Source: a gamma proteobacterium symbiont of Ctena orbiculata
Lineage (GTDB): Bacteria > Pseudomonadota > Gammaproteobacteria > Chromatiales > Chromatiaceae
Assembly (NCBI GenBank): GCA_003058495.1
Contig: QBVC01000028.1
Location: 1-64,000, forward strand
Length of the DNA: 64,000 nt
Direction of reading: 5' to 3'
Part shown: one piece after another, positions 55,168 through 63,252 of the stretch
How the letters are laid out: every line of letters starts with the position of its first letter
How positions within the stretch are numbered: position 1 is the stretch's first letter
Notes under the pieces: generated by a model
The model's database searches: none
The model's input: only the letters and a program-made list of their open reading frames with translations
What the model was told of the DNA's origin: nothing
Position numbers and translations under genes: made by a program

Positions 55168-55282
55168 AATTGTGAATTGTGAATTTTGAATTATGAATTG
55201 AGGTGTTCGCTTCGCTTACGCTTATTTAAAAAAGGTGTGCGCGTAAGCGCACGCATCAATTCAAAATTCATAATTAAAAATT
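55168..55282. repeat. Palindromic MITE-like element, copy 2
   Basis: Between lexA and the polymerase gene. Its core contains GGTGTTCGCTTCGCTTACGC and GTGTGCGCGTAAGCGCACGC, with AT-rich TTGAATT/AATTCAAA ends. Same orientation as copy 3 and opposite to copy 1. Confidence 0.75.
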
Positions 55283-55284
55283 AA

Positions 55285-55878
55285 TCAGTACCTTCTTAGT
55301 TGACACACCAACACCCCCTGAATCCGCACCCGCTTCGCCGCATAGATCATCGGGGGGATCTCGGGGTTTTCGGCAATCAGCTTGATACGGCCGCTCTTGA
55401 GGCGCCTGAGACGCTTCAGGGTGGCCTCCTGGTCGTCGATCAGGGCCACCACGATGGCGCCGTCGTCGGCGGTGTCGCAGCGCTCGATCACCGCCAGGTC
55501 GCCGTCGAGGATGCCGGCGTCGATCATGGAGTCTCCCTTCACCTGCAGGGCGTAGCGGTCGGGGCCGAACAGGTCGTTCAGCTCGAGGCGCTCCTGGCCG
55601 GCAATGGCCTCGATGGGCTGGCCCGCTGCGATGCGGCCCAGCAGGGGGAGGCTGGTCTTCGAGAGCGCCTCCTCATCGGCCAGCTCGATGCCGCGCTTGC
55701 GGCCGGCTATCAGGCGAATCACTCCTGCCTCGGCCAGGGCCTGCACATGGCGATGGGCGGTGCCTTTGGAGCTGATGCCGATGCCTTCGGCGATCTCGAT
55801 CAGCGAAGGGGCGTATCCCCGCCTTTTCAGGTAGCGGCGGATAAAGGCCAGGGTCCGGTCCTGGGTAGGGGTTAGCAT
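55285..55878 (-). CDS. lexA: LexA-family SOS repressor
   Basis: 197 residues. The N-terminal winged helix (LAFIRRYLKRRGYAPSLIEIAEGIGI, GTAHRHVQALAEAGVI) is followed by a self-cleaving S24 domain: Ala-Gly site in GRIAAGQPIE, Ser in KGDSMIDAGI and Lys in ALIDDQEATLKRL, so RecA-triggered cleavage should work. GGAG lies 8 bases before the ATG. Two GTTC-N7-GTTC boxes lie directly upstream, implying autoregulation. The HTH is divergent from E. coli LexA, consistent with a different operator, and this may be a second LexA in the genome. Confidence 0.9.
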   Translation of the reverse strand: MLTPTQDRTLAFIRRYLKRRGYAPSLIEIAEGIGISSKGTAHRHVQALAEAGVIRLIAGRKRGIELADEEALSKTSLPLLGRIAAGQPIEAIAGQERLELNDLFGPDRYALQVKGDSMIDAGILDGDLAVIERCDTADDGAIVVALIDDQEATLKRLRRLKSGRIKLIAENPEIPPMIYAAKRVRIQGVLVCQLRRY

Positions 55879-55882
55879 GCTT

Positions 55883-55897
55883 GTTCTCCAAATGTTC
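55883..55897 (+). promoter_or_regulatory. LexA box 1 (GTTC-N7-GTTC)
   Basis: GTTC-TCCAAAT-GTTC, a perfect direct repeat, overlaps the lexA ribosome-binding region. This is the box type known for alphaproteobacterial LexA; the CTGT-N8-ACAG box usual in gammaproteobacteria is absent here. Confidence 0.65.
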
Positions 55898-55918
55898 CGT
55901 TGAGTGACTTAGAGTTTA

Positions 55919-55933
55919 GAACATTAGAGGAAC
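55919..55933 (-). promoter_or_regulatory. LexA box 2 (GTTC-N7-GTTC)
   Basis: On the reverse strand GTTC-CTCTAAT-GTTC, about 20 bases upstream of box 1 and in the opposite orientation, likely spanning the lexA promoter. Confidence 0.65.
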
Positions 55934-55949
55934 TTTTGATAGGGGGGAT

Positions 55950-56073
55950 GAATTATGAATTTTGAATTGTGAATTTTGAATTCTGGTGTTCGCTGCGCTC
56001 ACGATTGTTTACTAAAGGGTGTGCGCATAGCGCACGCATCAATTCAAAATTCATAATTCAAGATTCAAAATTA
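55950..56073. repeat. Palindromic MITE-like element, copy 3
   Basis: Upstream of lexA, between the LexA boxes and the next gene. The core GGTGTTCGCTGCGCTCACG and GTGTGCGCATAGCGCACGC matches copies 1 and 2, with AT-rich inverted ends. Confidence 0.75.
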
Positions 56074-56116
56074 AACAAACCTCTTTGTTTTTGATCGAGA
56101 AATTCCCTACAATCCC

Positions 56117-56506
56117 ATGATAAATAAAAGATATTTTGGGGATAGAGTCATGCCGAACCGGGTCCTGCAGCGTCTTGCGCTGATTCTCGCTATCGTGATG
56201 TTGAGTGTATGGGGCGTAGTCCTGATCGTCGATCCCCATTTGATCGCCGGTTATTTCAGTGCCGAGCCGGTCAATCTGGCCTTTGCCGGCATGATGGGGG
56301 CGGCCCTGCTTGGATTGGCCTTTATCTCATTGGCCGGCGTTACCCGTTGGATGCATACGCCGCGGGCCCTGGGTATTGCCATGGCCATTTTGGTGGTGGA
56401 AACCGCCTACCTGATGCTGGGCTCCGGCGACATGTTGGTGACCATGCCCACCACAATAAGCCTGGTGACAGCCGCCGCCGTGGCCTTCTTTCTGCTTGTG
56501 GGCTGA
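56117..56506 (+). CDS. Small inner-membrane protein, unknown function
   Basis: 129 residues with about four transmembrane helices (LALILAIVMLSVWGVVLIV, AFAGMMGAALLGLAFISLAG, ALGIAMAILVVETAYLML, TISLVTAAAVAFFLLVG). No motif was recognised. An ATG at 56150 (MPNRVLQ) with GGGGATA upstream may be the true start, making it 118 residues. Unrelated to the SOS cassette in orientation. Confidence 0.65.
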   Translation: MINKRYFGDRVMPNRVLQRLALILAIVMLSVWGVVLIVDPHLIAGYFSAEPVNLAFAGMMGAALLGLAFISLAGVTRWMHTPRALGIAMAILVVETAYLMLGSGDMLVTMPTTISLVTAAAVAFFLLVG

Positions 56507-56946
56507 AGTTGCCACGGACTCGAGGCGTGTGTGGATAGGCTGTCGAGCCGCCGAGACTGAAATGGTCACGCCGTACCGTTTTGACTCATCTCCCCGGGCT
56601 CAGCTATTAAAATATATTTTACCCTTATTAATTAATCTTATTATCAAGATGGATGCCGGGGGTGCCACTTTTCAATAAATTAACGGCGTTCACTAAATTG
56701 AGTCAGTAATCACAATGATATTCATAGGGAATTTGTCAAAATTGGTATATAATTCCCAACTATATGCTCCAGCTGAGCTGATAATCTGGATTGAGTACTA
56801 CCCTATAGATGAGGATATTCTATAGGAAGGTCACAGCAGGGAAGGGACGAAGCTGCGCAAACAGGATAGGCATGTCTGTGCCAATGGGTTGTTGAACCGC
56901 CCGCAACTTATTGGCCCAACATACATAAATGTAGCGTGGGGGATCT
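56507..56946. other. Intergenic region before the orphan regulator
   Basis: 440 bases, AT-rich from 56600 to 56830. A TGGTATATAAT extended -10-like sequence lies at 56743-56753. Downstream of it is a roughly 190-base leader ending at the GGGGGAT ribosome-binding site of the regulator. No gene seen. Confidence 0.4.
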
Positions 56947-57639
56947 ATGTCAAGTGCAATAAACCTGCTGCTAGTCGAAGACGATGAAATGTTGGGTGAT
57001 GGCATCCAGACCGTTCTGAGGCGTCGCGGATTGTCGATAGACTGGGTGCGTGATGGCCTCACGGCCATGCAGTCGTTGAAGGCTGCCCGCTATGATGTTC
57101 TGTTGCTCGATCTGAATATCCCCTGGCTCTCCGGGCTGGAGGTCCTGGCCCGTTTGCGCTCGGAGGGAAATCAGATTCCGGTCCTCGTATTGACAGCGCG
57201 CTCAGAGGTTCTCGATCGCGTTCAGGCTCTGGATGGCGGCGCGGACGACTATGTGGTCAAGCCCTTCGATATCGAGGAGTTGTGCGCGCGCATTCGCGCT
57301 CTCCATCGCCGTCACAGCGGTCAGGGAGAGGAGATTCTGCGCCATGGTGAATTGACTCTGGATCCTTCCGCGCACACGGTGACCATACAGAGCAACGAGG
57401 TGTCACTCTCGGTGAAGGAGTTTGATATTCTCCAGAGCCTGATGGAGAACATGGGTCGGGTGATGTCGCGCCGCAAGCTGAGTGAGAAGGTATATTGTCT
57501 GGATGACGATGTCGAAAGCAACGCCATCGAGGTCCATATCCATCATCTACGCAAAAAACTCGGAGATCATCCGATACGCACCGTGCGCGGGGTGGGATAC
57601 GTGATAGAAAAACCAACGGGCACGTCTGCAAAACGCTAG
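56947..57639 (+). CDS. Orphan OmpR-family response regulator (QseB/PmrA-like)
   Basis: 230 residues: receiver (LLLVEDDEMLGDGIQTVL, phospho-Asp in LLLDLNIPWLSG, Lys in VVKPFDI) and winged helix (LSVKEFDILQSLMENMGRVMSRRKL, NAIEVHIHHLRKKLG, TVRGVGYVIE). A GGGGGAT ribosome-binding site precedes the ATG. No histidine kinase gene adjoins, so its partner is elsewhere. A convincing intrinsic terminator lies about 290 bases downstream. Confidence 0.92.
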   Translation: MSSAINLLLVEDDEMLGDGIQTVLRRRGLSIDWVRDGLTAMQSLKAARYDVLLLDLNIPWLSGLEVLARLRSEGNQIPVLVLTARSEVLDRVQALDGGADDYVVKPFDIEELCARIRALHRRHSGQGEEILRHGELTLDPSAHTVTIQSNEVSLSVKEFDILQSLMENMGRVMSRRKLSEKVYCLDDDVESNAIEVHIHHLRKKLGDHPIRTVRGVGYVIEKPTGTSAKR

Positions 57640-57979
57640 ATCATGACCAGGGAAGCAGCATCCAAGACGACCCGGATCGGGGAGCTGGGCTAACTGTGAA
57701 GTTGTTTATACCTGTTTTAAGTAAAACTTAATTTAAGCCTGCTAGTTTTTTTATAACCAATCCATGTCTGGTCAAGCATTGATGTGAGACCATGGTCATC
57801 AAGGCGTTTTTCCGAAGCTGGCTGATCCTGGCGAGAAATTGTTCAACTGCCGAGTGCTGGACTGAATGATTGGTTGTGTCGAGTGTTACGAAGATTTTGA
57901 AGTTTCGTAACCGATTGGTTAATTTACCCTTGCCCGCGTGTCCTCCCCACATGCGGGTTCTTTTTTGCCTGTCGTACCG
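57640..57979. other. Long 3' region with hairpins after the regulator
   Basis: 340 bases between convergent genes. It carries GTTACGAA/TTCGTAAC (57885-57892 and 57904-57911) and an intrinsic terminator (57933-57966). It may be a long 3' untranslated region or the body of a small RNA. No coding frame is credible. Confidence 0.45.
57933..57966 (+). terminator. Rho-independent terminator
   Basis: CCCGCGTG-N9-CATGCGGG (8-bp stem with one G-U pair) is followed by TTCTTTTTT. It ends plus-strand transcription coming from the regulator or from a small RNA. Confidence 0.8.
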
Positions 57980-58900
57980 TCAATAATCCCTCTCGATCAG
58001 TTTTTCATACTCCTGTTTCAGGTGCCGTGCGGATTGCAGATCATCGTCGTTGATTTTGACGATGGTATCTGCTTTGAACAGTGAGAGCAGGTGGACGGTT
58101 TTCGGATAATCATCCAAATTGGCCAACATTTCATCGACTTTATCGGTGAAATTGACGGGTACAGACTTATTTACGCCTATCACAATAGGCGGTATCGGCT
58201 TTGATGCGATCAATACCTCCAAGGATTGGGAAATCTGTTTGTTTAACTCACTGGCGATTCTGTAGGAGGTGTCTGTAACGAGCGCCGCGTCAGCCTTGTT
58301 GAAAAACAGATCGATAATGACACTGTTGATGTCGGTGTTCGCCACCATAGAGGAGAAGAACTGCTCGGTTGCGGGAAGGTCCGCTTTCCGCAGTTCGACG
58401 TCGAGAAATATCTTCGCGAGTTTAAAACCGCTAGGGTGGATCAAGCGTTTATGCTTCAATTGCGCAAGGCTGGTGATTTTATCGGAGCGTCTGGTTAAAA
58501 GAACGACTTGCTGCAACAGATCATGCCCGATGACTAGCGAATACCGTTGGTTTGGATTGACCATGTGATCAATTTCAAGGTAATCAAAGACGTTGGTTAT
58601 GACAGCATCGAGCCGATGCCGCTTCATCTCGCGCACCACATCCTCGGTCGAATGATAGCGGTTAAACACTCCCTTTCTGGCGATATTCCGCATGACATCC
58701 TGAAAAATCATTTCCGTGGCGATGCTGCTATCGGTAGGGTTGGAGAAGAACGTTGCGCGTGACATGATACCGATGTAGGCAACATCCCGATCGTAAGGGT
58801 CATCCGCGTGGCATTCGCGCCAGAATATGAGTGTCACAATCAAGCAGATTGCGAATACGAAGTGTAAAAGATCAACGGCTGGATTGTGTGTTTGTGGCAT
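57980..58900 (-). CDS. PhnD-type periplasmic binding protein (third in operon)
   Basis: 306 residues with an N-terminal signal/anchor (LLHFVFAICLIVTLIFW) and a type-2 periplasmic binding fold of the phosphonate/phosphate (PhnD-like) class. It shares with its two neighbours the blocks FLDVELRKADLP and IIDLFFNKADAALVTD. It overlaps the preceding gene by 29 bases, so translation is probably coupled. No ABC permease or ATPase is present. Likely a ligand-sensing partner for the GGDEF-EAL protein of the same operon; ligand unknown. Confidence 0.8.
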   Translation of the reverse strand: MPQTHNPAVDLLHFVFAICLIVTLIFWRECHADDPYDRDVAYIGIMSRATFFSNPTDSSIATEMIFQDVMRNIARKGVFNRYHSTEDVVREMKRHRLDAVITNVFDYLEIDHMVNPNQRYSLVIGHDLLQQVVLLTRRSDKITSLAQLKHKRLIHPSGFKLAKIFLDVELRKADLPATEQFFSSMVANTDINSVIIDLFFNKADAALVTDTSYRIASELNKQISQSLEVLIASKPIPPIVIGVNKSVPVNFTDKVDEMLANLDDYPKTVHLLSLFKADTIVKINDDDLQSARHLKQEYEKLIERDY

Positions 58901-59831
58901 GGTTGTTATTGATTGAGCGAGTTTGTTTCAGAAGCGTCTGGTATTGATCAAACAAGCGACGGCTTTCGGATAATTGGTCCTTCTCCAGTTTGACAAACTT
59001 TCTGGCGCGAAACAGGGAGAGTAGATGCTTGATGCGCCGGTTTTCATGTGCCCTTACGAGAAAATCGTCAACTTTATCAAAGATCGATTGCGGAACATTC
59101 TTGTTGATGGCGATAATCTGTGGAACCATGTATTTCGATGCGATGAGTATCTCCAATTCGTGCGAGATCTGATCGTTCAATTCTGTCGCCAATTCAAAGG
59201 CGATATCCGAGACAAGGGCACAATCGGTATTGCCGAAAAAGAGATTGACTATTGCTGTATTGGTGTCAATCGTCCGCTCGATGCTGGAGAAAAATTGATC
59301 GGTGTCGGGAAGTCCCAATTTTCTCAACTCCACATCGAGAAAGAGCTTGCCGAGATAGTGTCCGTTGGGTATGGATATCTTTTTCCCCCGCAGATCCTCG
59401 AGTTTGTCGATGCGATGACTTTTACGCGTCAGCAGGTAGACCTTTTGTTGGGGGTTCAATCCATAGACAAGGGTATAGATGTAATCGCTGTTGATCAAAT
59501 GCTCCAAAGCAAAATGATCGATGACATTGGTGAATACGGCGTCGATTCGGTTTTCGGATAAGTCGCGAATCAATTTACTCCTGTCCTCGTAGATCTTGAT
59601 CTCTGATTTCATGTCCATCATGCCGAAGACGTTCCTGATAATCATGTCGGTGGCAATCGTAGTATCAGTCACATTGGCATCGAAGAGGATTTTGGACATG
59701 CGACCGAAATAGCCTATCTCCGGATCATTCTTATAACGTTCTGGGAGTGGGGTAGATCCAGCTATTGTCGTTGTCATTAGCAACCAACAACTTAGCAGGC
59801 AGGATATGGCTGTTCGGTAGTTCATGGTCAA
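58872..59831 (-). CDS. PhnD-type periplasmic binding protein (second in operon)
   Basis: 319 residues with a signal peptide (ISCLLSCWLLMTTTIAGS) and the same fold as its neighbours (LFLDVELRKLGLP, IVNLFFGNTDCALVSD, LLTRKSHRIDKLEDLRGKKI). It starts 57 bases after the GGDEF-EAL stop. The extra C-terminal tail (residues about 295-319) overlaps the next gene. Duplication of a single ancestral gene explains the three paralogues, which have since diverged well in sequence. Confidence 0.82.
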   Translation of the reverse strand: MTMNYRTAISCLLSCWLLMTTTIAGSTPLPERYKNDPEIGYFGRMSKILFDANVTDTTIATDMIIRNVFGMMDMKSEIKIYEDRSKLIRDLSENRIDAVFTNVIDHFALEHLINSDYIYTLVYGLNPQQKVYLLTRKSHRIDKLEDLRGKKISIPNGHYLGKLFLDVELRKLGLPDTDQFFSSIERTIDTNTAIVNLFFGNTDCALVSDIAFELATELNDQISHELEILIASKYMVPQIIAINKNVPQSIFDKVDDFLVRAHENRRIKHLLSLFRARKFVKLEKDQLSESRRLFDQYQTLLKQTRSINNNHATNTQSSR

Positions 59832-59888
59832 CTAAAGCACTATCTAATCAGTCGATTGTTCATGCAGGTATTGGACTGAGCCAGTTGA

Positions 59889-62333
59889 TTATGTCTTCTC
59901 TCGCTTTATCCGATGAACGTCGATCAGGGTGACATTGGTTGTTTTGATCAATCCCTCCAGTTCATCAGCGCTCATCGGTTTGTGGAAGTAGTATCCCTGA
60001 ATCAATTTACAATTATGAGCTCGAAGCCACTCCACCTGGTCCTGGTTTTCAACCCCTTCACCGATGGTTACTATCTCCAGGTCATGGGCCAGGGATATGA
60101 TTGAGTTGGAGACCGCTACCGTTTTGCGGTCATGGGGTATTCTGTTGATAAATGATTTGTCGATCTTGATGACATCGACGGGCAACTCGGTTAAATAACT
60201 GAGCGACGAAAAGCCGGTACCGAAATCATCCACCGCGAGACCAAATCCAATTCTTTTTAATTGGTTTAGTATCGGAAGATTCTTGCCCTCTTTGCTGACC
60301 AGGACATGTTCCGTGAACTCGAGCTGGATGTGGTGTGGAGATACATCATGCTCAATGAGCGTATTGTTCAAGCGCTCTGCGAAGTGGTTGTCGAGCAATT
60401 CTGTTCCAGATACATTGATGGAAACAGTGATATCAAATTTCCAGGCCTTGATCTGTCTGCAGACCTTGTCGAAAACCCATTTGCCTATATCGCCAATCAA
60501 ACCCGCCTGTTCGGCTATCGGGATGAATTTGCCCGGTGGTATCAAGCCGCGTTCAGGATGTTTCCAGCGCAGCAGGGCCTCGCAGTGATGAATCTCGCGA
60601 TTCTCGGAGTTTACGAAAGGCTGATAGGCAAGGTAGAGCCCGTTTGAATTAATCGCCTGTCTCAATGAACTTTCGATGTCAAGAAAATCGCGGATATCGT
60701 GATGCATCTCCTCGGAAAAGAACCGGAATGCATTCTTGCCGCTCTTTTTCGCTGCATACATGGCGGTATCGGCATTCTTGATCAGCTCTTTCGTGCTGAG
60801 GCCATCATCCGGGTAGACCACAACGCCTATGCTGGCACTGACGCGTAGTTCGCGATCATTGCAATAGTAGGGTACCTGAAAGCGCTTCAGGATGGCAGCG
60901 GCAACCTGAGCGATAGATTTTTTATTCTTTATACCCTTGATTATGGCGGTAAATTCGTCGCCGCCCAGGCGGCAAACAATATCATCGCTGCGAAGTGCAT
61001 CCTGAATGCGCCAACCGGCTTCACCCAATACCACATCGCCGATCTCATGACCAAGAGAGTCGTTGATGATCTTGAAGTTGTCCAGGTCCAGAAAAATGAC
61101 GGCTAATCCACTGTCGAAGGTTTCCGATTTTTCGACTGCTTCTGTCAGCTGGTCCATGAAGTAGCGACGGTTGGGTAGTTTCGTCAGTTTGTCGATGTAG
61201 GCCAAGACCTCCAGTTCATGCTCGAGCTGTTTTCGCCGGGTGATATCGGAGAGAATGACGAAATAACCACCGCTATCGACTTCATCGATATCAAAACGCT
61301 CGATGCGCATGGTCATGTGAGTCAGTTCGTGATTGATGGTGCTGATCGTGATATCGGTCGACCAGTCGTGCTGGTCGACATTGGAGAACTCTTTTGCAAT
61401 CTCACGCTGCTTGTTTCTTCCTACTTTAAGATGGCTGAGGAAGGTAAAGAGTGTCATGCCACTGAAGTAGTCATCAGTTTGACTAATGATCTTTTTCAGG
61501 GCGGCGTTGACAAAAATTATCTTATCGTTGCTGTCGAATATGGCAATGGCGTCATTAGTGTCCTCGACCAGGCGTGCGAGTCGGCGCAGCTCTTGAGTGT
61601 TGTTGTCGAGGCTTTTCGCCATGCCGTTGAGGGTACTTGCAAGCACGCTGACTTCACCGATGGCATCTGTGGGCGCGCGCGCGGAAAGTTCGCCGTTCGC
61701 CAGTCTGTTGGCGGTATCCCTCAGTCTGCTCAGTTGTTGTCCGAGTTTCAAGGAACTGCCGTGCAGCAGCAGCAGGGAAATGAACAGCAGGACAAAACTA
61801 AAGACCAGTACATTGGTGAAATAGCTTGACTTCAATGCTTCATATTCCGTGTCGGACAGCCCGAGGGTGAAGATGCCCCACTCCAGGCCGCTGATGTTGA
61901 TCGGTTTGCTGAACACGAATTCGTTGGCATCTGCCTCGCTATCGATATTTTTTACATGTTCAATCGTATAGGGATTCGCTGCTTTGAAGAGTGAGTAGTC
62001 AAAGGGCCGATCAAGGTTTTCAACATTCCACTCATCCCCGGTGAGCTTGATCTTGATACCCTTCGTCGAGGTAAAGGTGACAAAAGTTATTTCAGGTGAC
62101 TGCTTGAGTACCTTCCTGACATAGGAGATCACAAAGCTGTAATCCTCGGTGTACAGCGCTTCACTGCAAGCCGCAATCGTTGAGTGGGAAAAAGTTTCGC
62201 CTTGTATGGCTATCATCCGTATAAGCTTGTCGTTGTAGAGCGGTAGCAGGACAATCGAGAATATGAGATTGACGCCCAATAGAATCAGGGCGATCCGCTT
62301 GAATAGATGTCTGAAGATCGTGGTCTGTTTCAT
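59889..62333 (-). CDS. Periplasmic-sensing HAMP-PAS-GGDEF-EAL c-di-GMP enzyme
   Basis: 814 residues. Helix 1 (about 14-32), a periplasmic domain (33-170), helix 2 (VLVFSFVLLFISLLLLHGSS), HAMP, PAS (about 235-365), GGDEF with intact GGDEF (near 459) and EAL with intact EALLRW (near 584) plus DDFGTGFSSLSYLTELP. Both cyclase and phosphodiesterase activity are possible. Its ATG overlaps the stop of the upstream binding protein by 4 bases, the tightest coupling in the operon, which supports a physical pair. The periplasmic domain is the likely docking site. Confidence 0.9.
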   Translation of the reverse strand: MKQTTIFRHLFKRIALILLGVNLIFSIVLLPLYNDKLIRMIAIQGETFSHSTIAACSEALYTEDYSFVISYVRKVLKQSPEITFVTFTSTKGIKIKLTGDEWNVENLDRPFDYSLFKAANPYTIEHVKNIDSEADANEFVFSKPINISGLEWGIFTLGLSDTEYEALKSSYFTNVLVFSFVLLFISLLLLHGSSLKLGQQLSRLRDTANRLANGELSARAPTDAIGEVSVLASTLNGMAKSLDNNTQELRRLARLVEDTNDAIAIFDSNDKIIFVNAALKKIISQTDDYFSGMTLFTFLSHLKVGRNKQREIAKEFSNVDQHDWSTDITISTINHELTHMTMRIERFDIDEVDSGGYFVILSDITRRKQLEHELEVLAYIDKLTKLPNRRYFMDQLTEAVEKSETFDSGLAVIFLDLDNFKIINDSLGHEIGDVVLGEAGWRIQDALRSDDIVCRLGGDEFTAIIKGIKNKKSIAQVAAAILKRFQVPYYCNDRELRVSASIGVVVYPDDGLSTKELIKNADTAMYAAKKSGKNAFRFFSEEMHHDIRDFLDIESSLRQAINSNGLYLAYQPFVNSENREIHHCEALLRWKHPERGLIPPGKFIPIAEQAGLIGDIGKWVFDKVCRQIKAWKFDITVSINVSGTELLDNHFAERLNNTLIEHDVSPHHIQLEFTEHVLVSKEGKNLPILNQLKRIGFGLAVDDFGTGFSSLSYLTELPVDVIKIDKSFINRIPHDRKTVAVSNSIISLAHDLEIVTIGEGVENQDQVEWLRAHNCKLIQGYYFHKPMSADELEGLIKTTNVTLIDVHRIKREKT

Positions 62334-63235
62334 TGAGGTGCAACCTTGTTCTTCAGTCGTGCGTATTCTTTGTTGAGATCAACCAGAGTGAACAAGTCAT
62401 CAGTGGTGATCTTTTTTACCCCGGCAAAACGAAAATTCTTCTTCAAATATCGTAAACGGGGAAATTTGTTGAGTGATTCCGCAAACGGTAGATACCTTTC
62501 AACCAGATGAGGAGGAAAATCTTTACGGATGCCAATCACCATATGGATCAATGGCTGAGAGGTACGGATTATTTGCAGGGACTTTGGAATCTGACGATTC
62601 AGTTCGGTTGCGACTTCATAGGAAAAGTCGGTCACCAGGGCGGCGTCAACCTGGCCGAAAAAGAGGTTGATGATGGCAGCGTTCGCCTCCTTTGTGTAAC
62701 GTACTTCAGAGAAACTCTCGGCCGCCATGGGCATGCCGGTACGCAGCAATTCGACATCGAGAAAGCGCAGGCCAGCCATATGGCCGGAAGGTACGATAAG
62801 TTTTTTGTCACGCAGTCCTTCTAAACTATTGATGCCGCTGTCACGTCTTACCAGAAGAAGATAATTTGGCTTGATGGAGGAGCCATGTTGTACCGCATAA
62901 GTGAATTTGCTGTTCAGATACTCAATATTCTCAAGATAGAAAATTGGATTCATGAATATGGCATCAAGCTTACCTGATGTGAGCTGGCTTTCCAGCATCT
63001 CGTCCCGTTCGTAGATCTTGACCTTGAGCTGATAATTATCATCCCTGTACATCTCATTGAACAGCAGGCTGATGAGGATTTCCAGATCAGCAATCCGCAT
63101 GTCATAGATGGATTCCGCACTGCCACCGACGCGAATGATTTTCCGTTCATCGGCATCAGCTGTAACTGAAACCAATAAAACCAATCCAATGAGCCAGGTC
63201 AATCCATGGAGATAGATGGACTTTTTGTTCACCAC
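62330..63235 (-). CDS. PhnD-type periplasmic binding protein (first in operon)
   Basis: 301 residues with a signal peptide (LTWLIGLVLLVSVTADA) and PhnD-like fold: IRVGGSAESIYD, LDAIFMNPIFYLE, LRDKKLIVPSGHMAG, RFLDVELLRTGMP, INLFFGQVDAALVTDFSYE. It lies 17 bases after the TolC-like gene and overlaps the GGDEF-EAL gene by 4 bases. No transporter genes accompany it, so a sensory role is favoured, as for NspS with MbaA in Vibrio. Confidence 0.83.
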   Translation of the reverse strand: MVNKKSIYLHGLTWLIGLVLLVSVTADADERKIIRVGGSAESIYDMRIADLEILISLLFNEMYRDDNYQLKVKIYERDEMLESQLTSGKLDAIFMNPIFYLENIEYLNSKFTYAVQHGSSIKPNYLLLVRRDSGINSLEGLRDKKLIVPSGHMAGLRFLDVELLRTGMPMAAESFSEVRYTKEANAAIINLFFGQVDAALVTDFSYEVATELNRQIPKSLQIIRTSQPLIHMVIGIRKDFPPHLVERYLPFAESLNKFPRLRYLKKNFRFAGVKKITTDDLFTLVDLNKEYARLKNKVAPQ

Positions 63236-63252
63236 ATTGCGACAATCGTGTG

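Noticed and set aside
53924-55189. 421-codon plus-strand frame opposite the Y-family polymerase
   Set aside because: The minus strand has all polymerase motifs; this frame has only Gly/Val/His-rich shadow composition.
53781-56073. CRISPR-like array from repeated AATTCAAAATTC units
   Set aside because: Units are parts of three palindromic elements separated by genes; there is no regular repeat-spacer structure and no cas gene.
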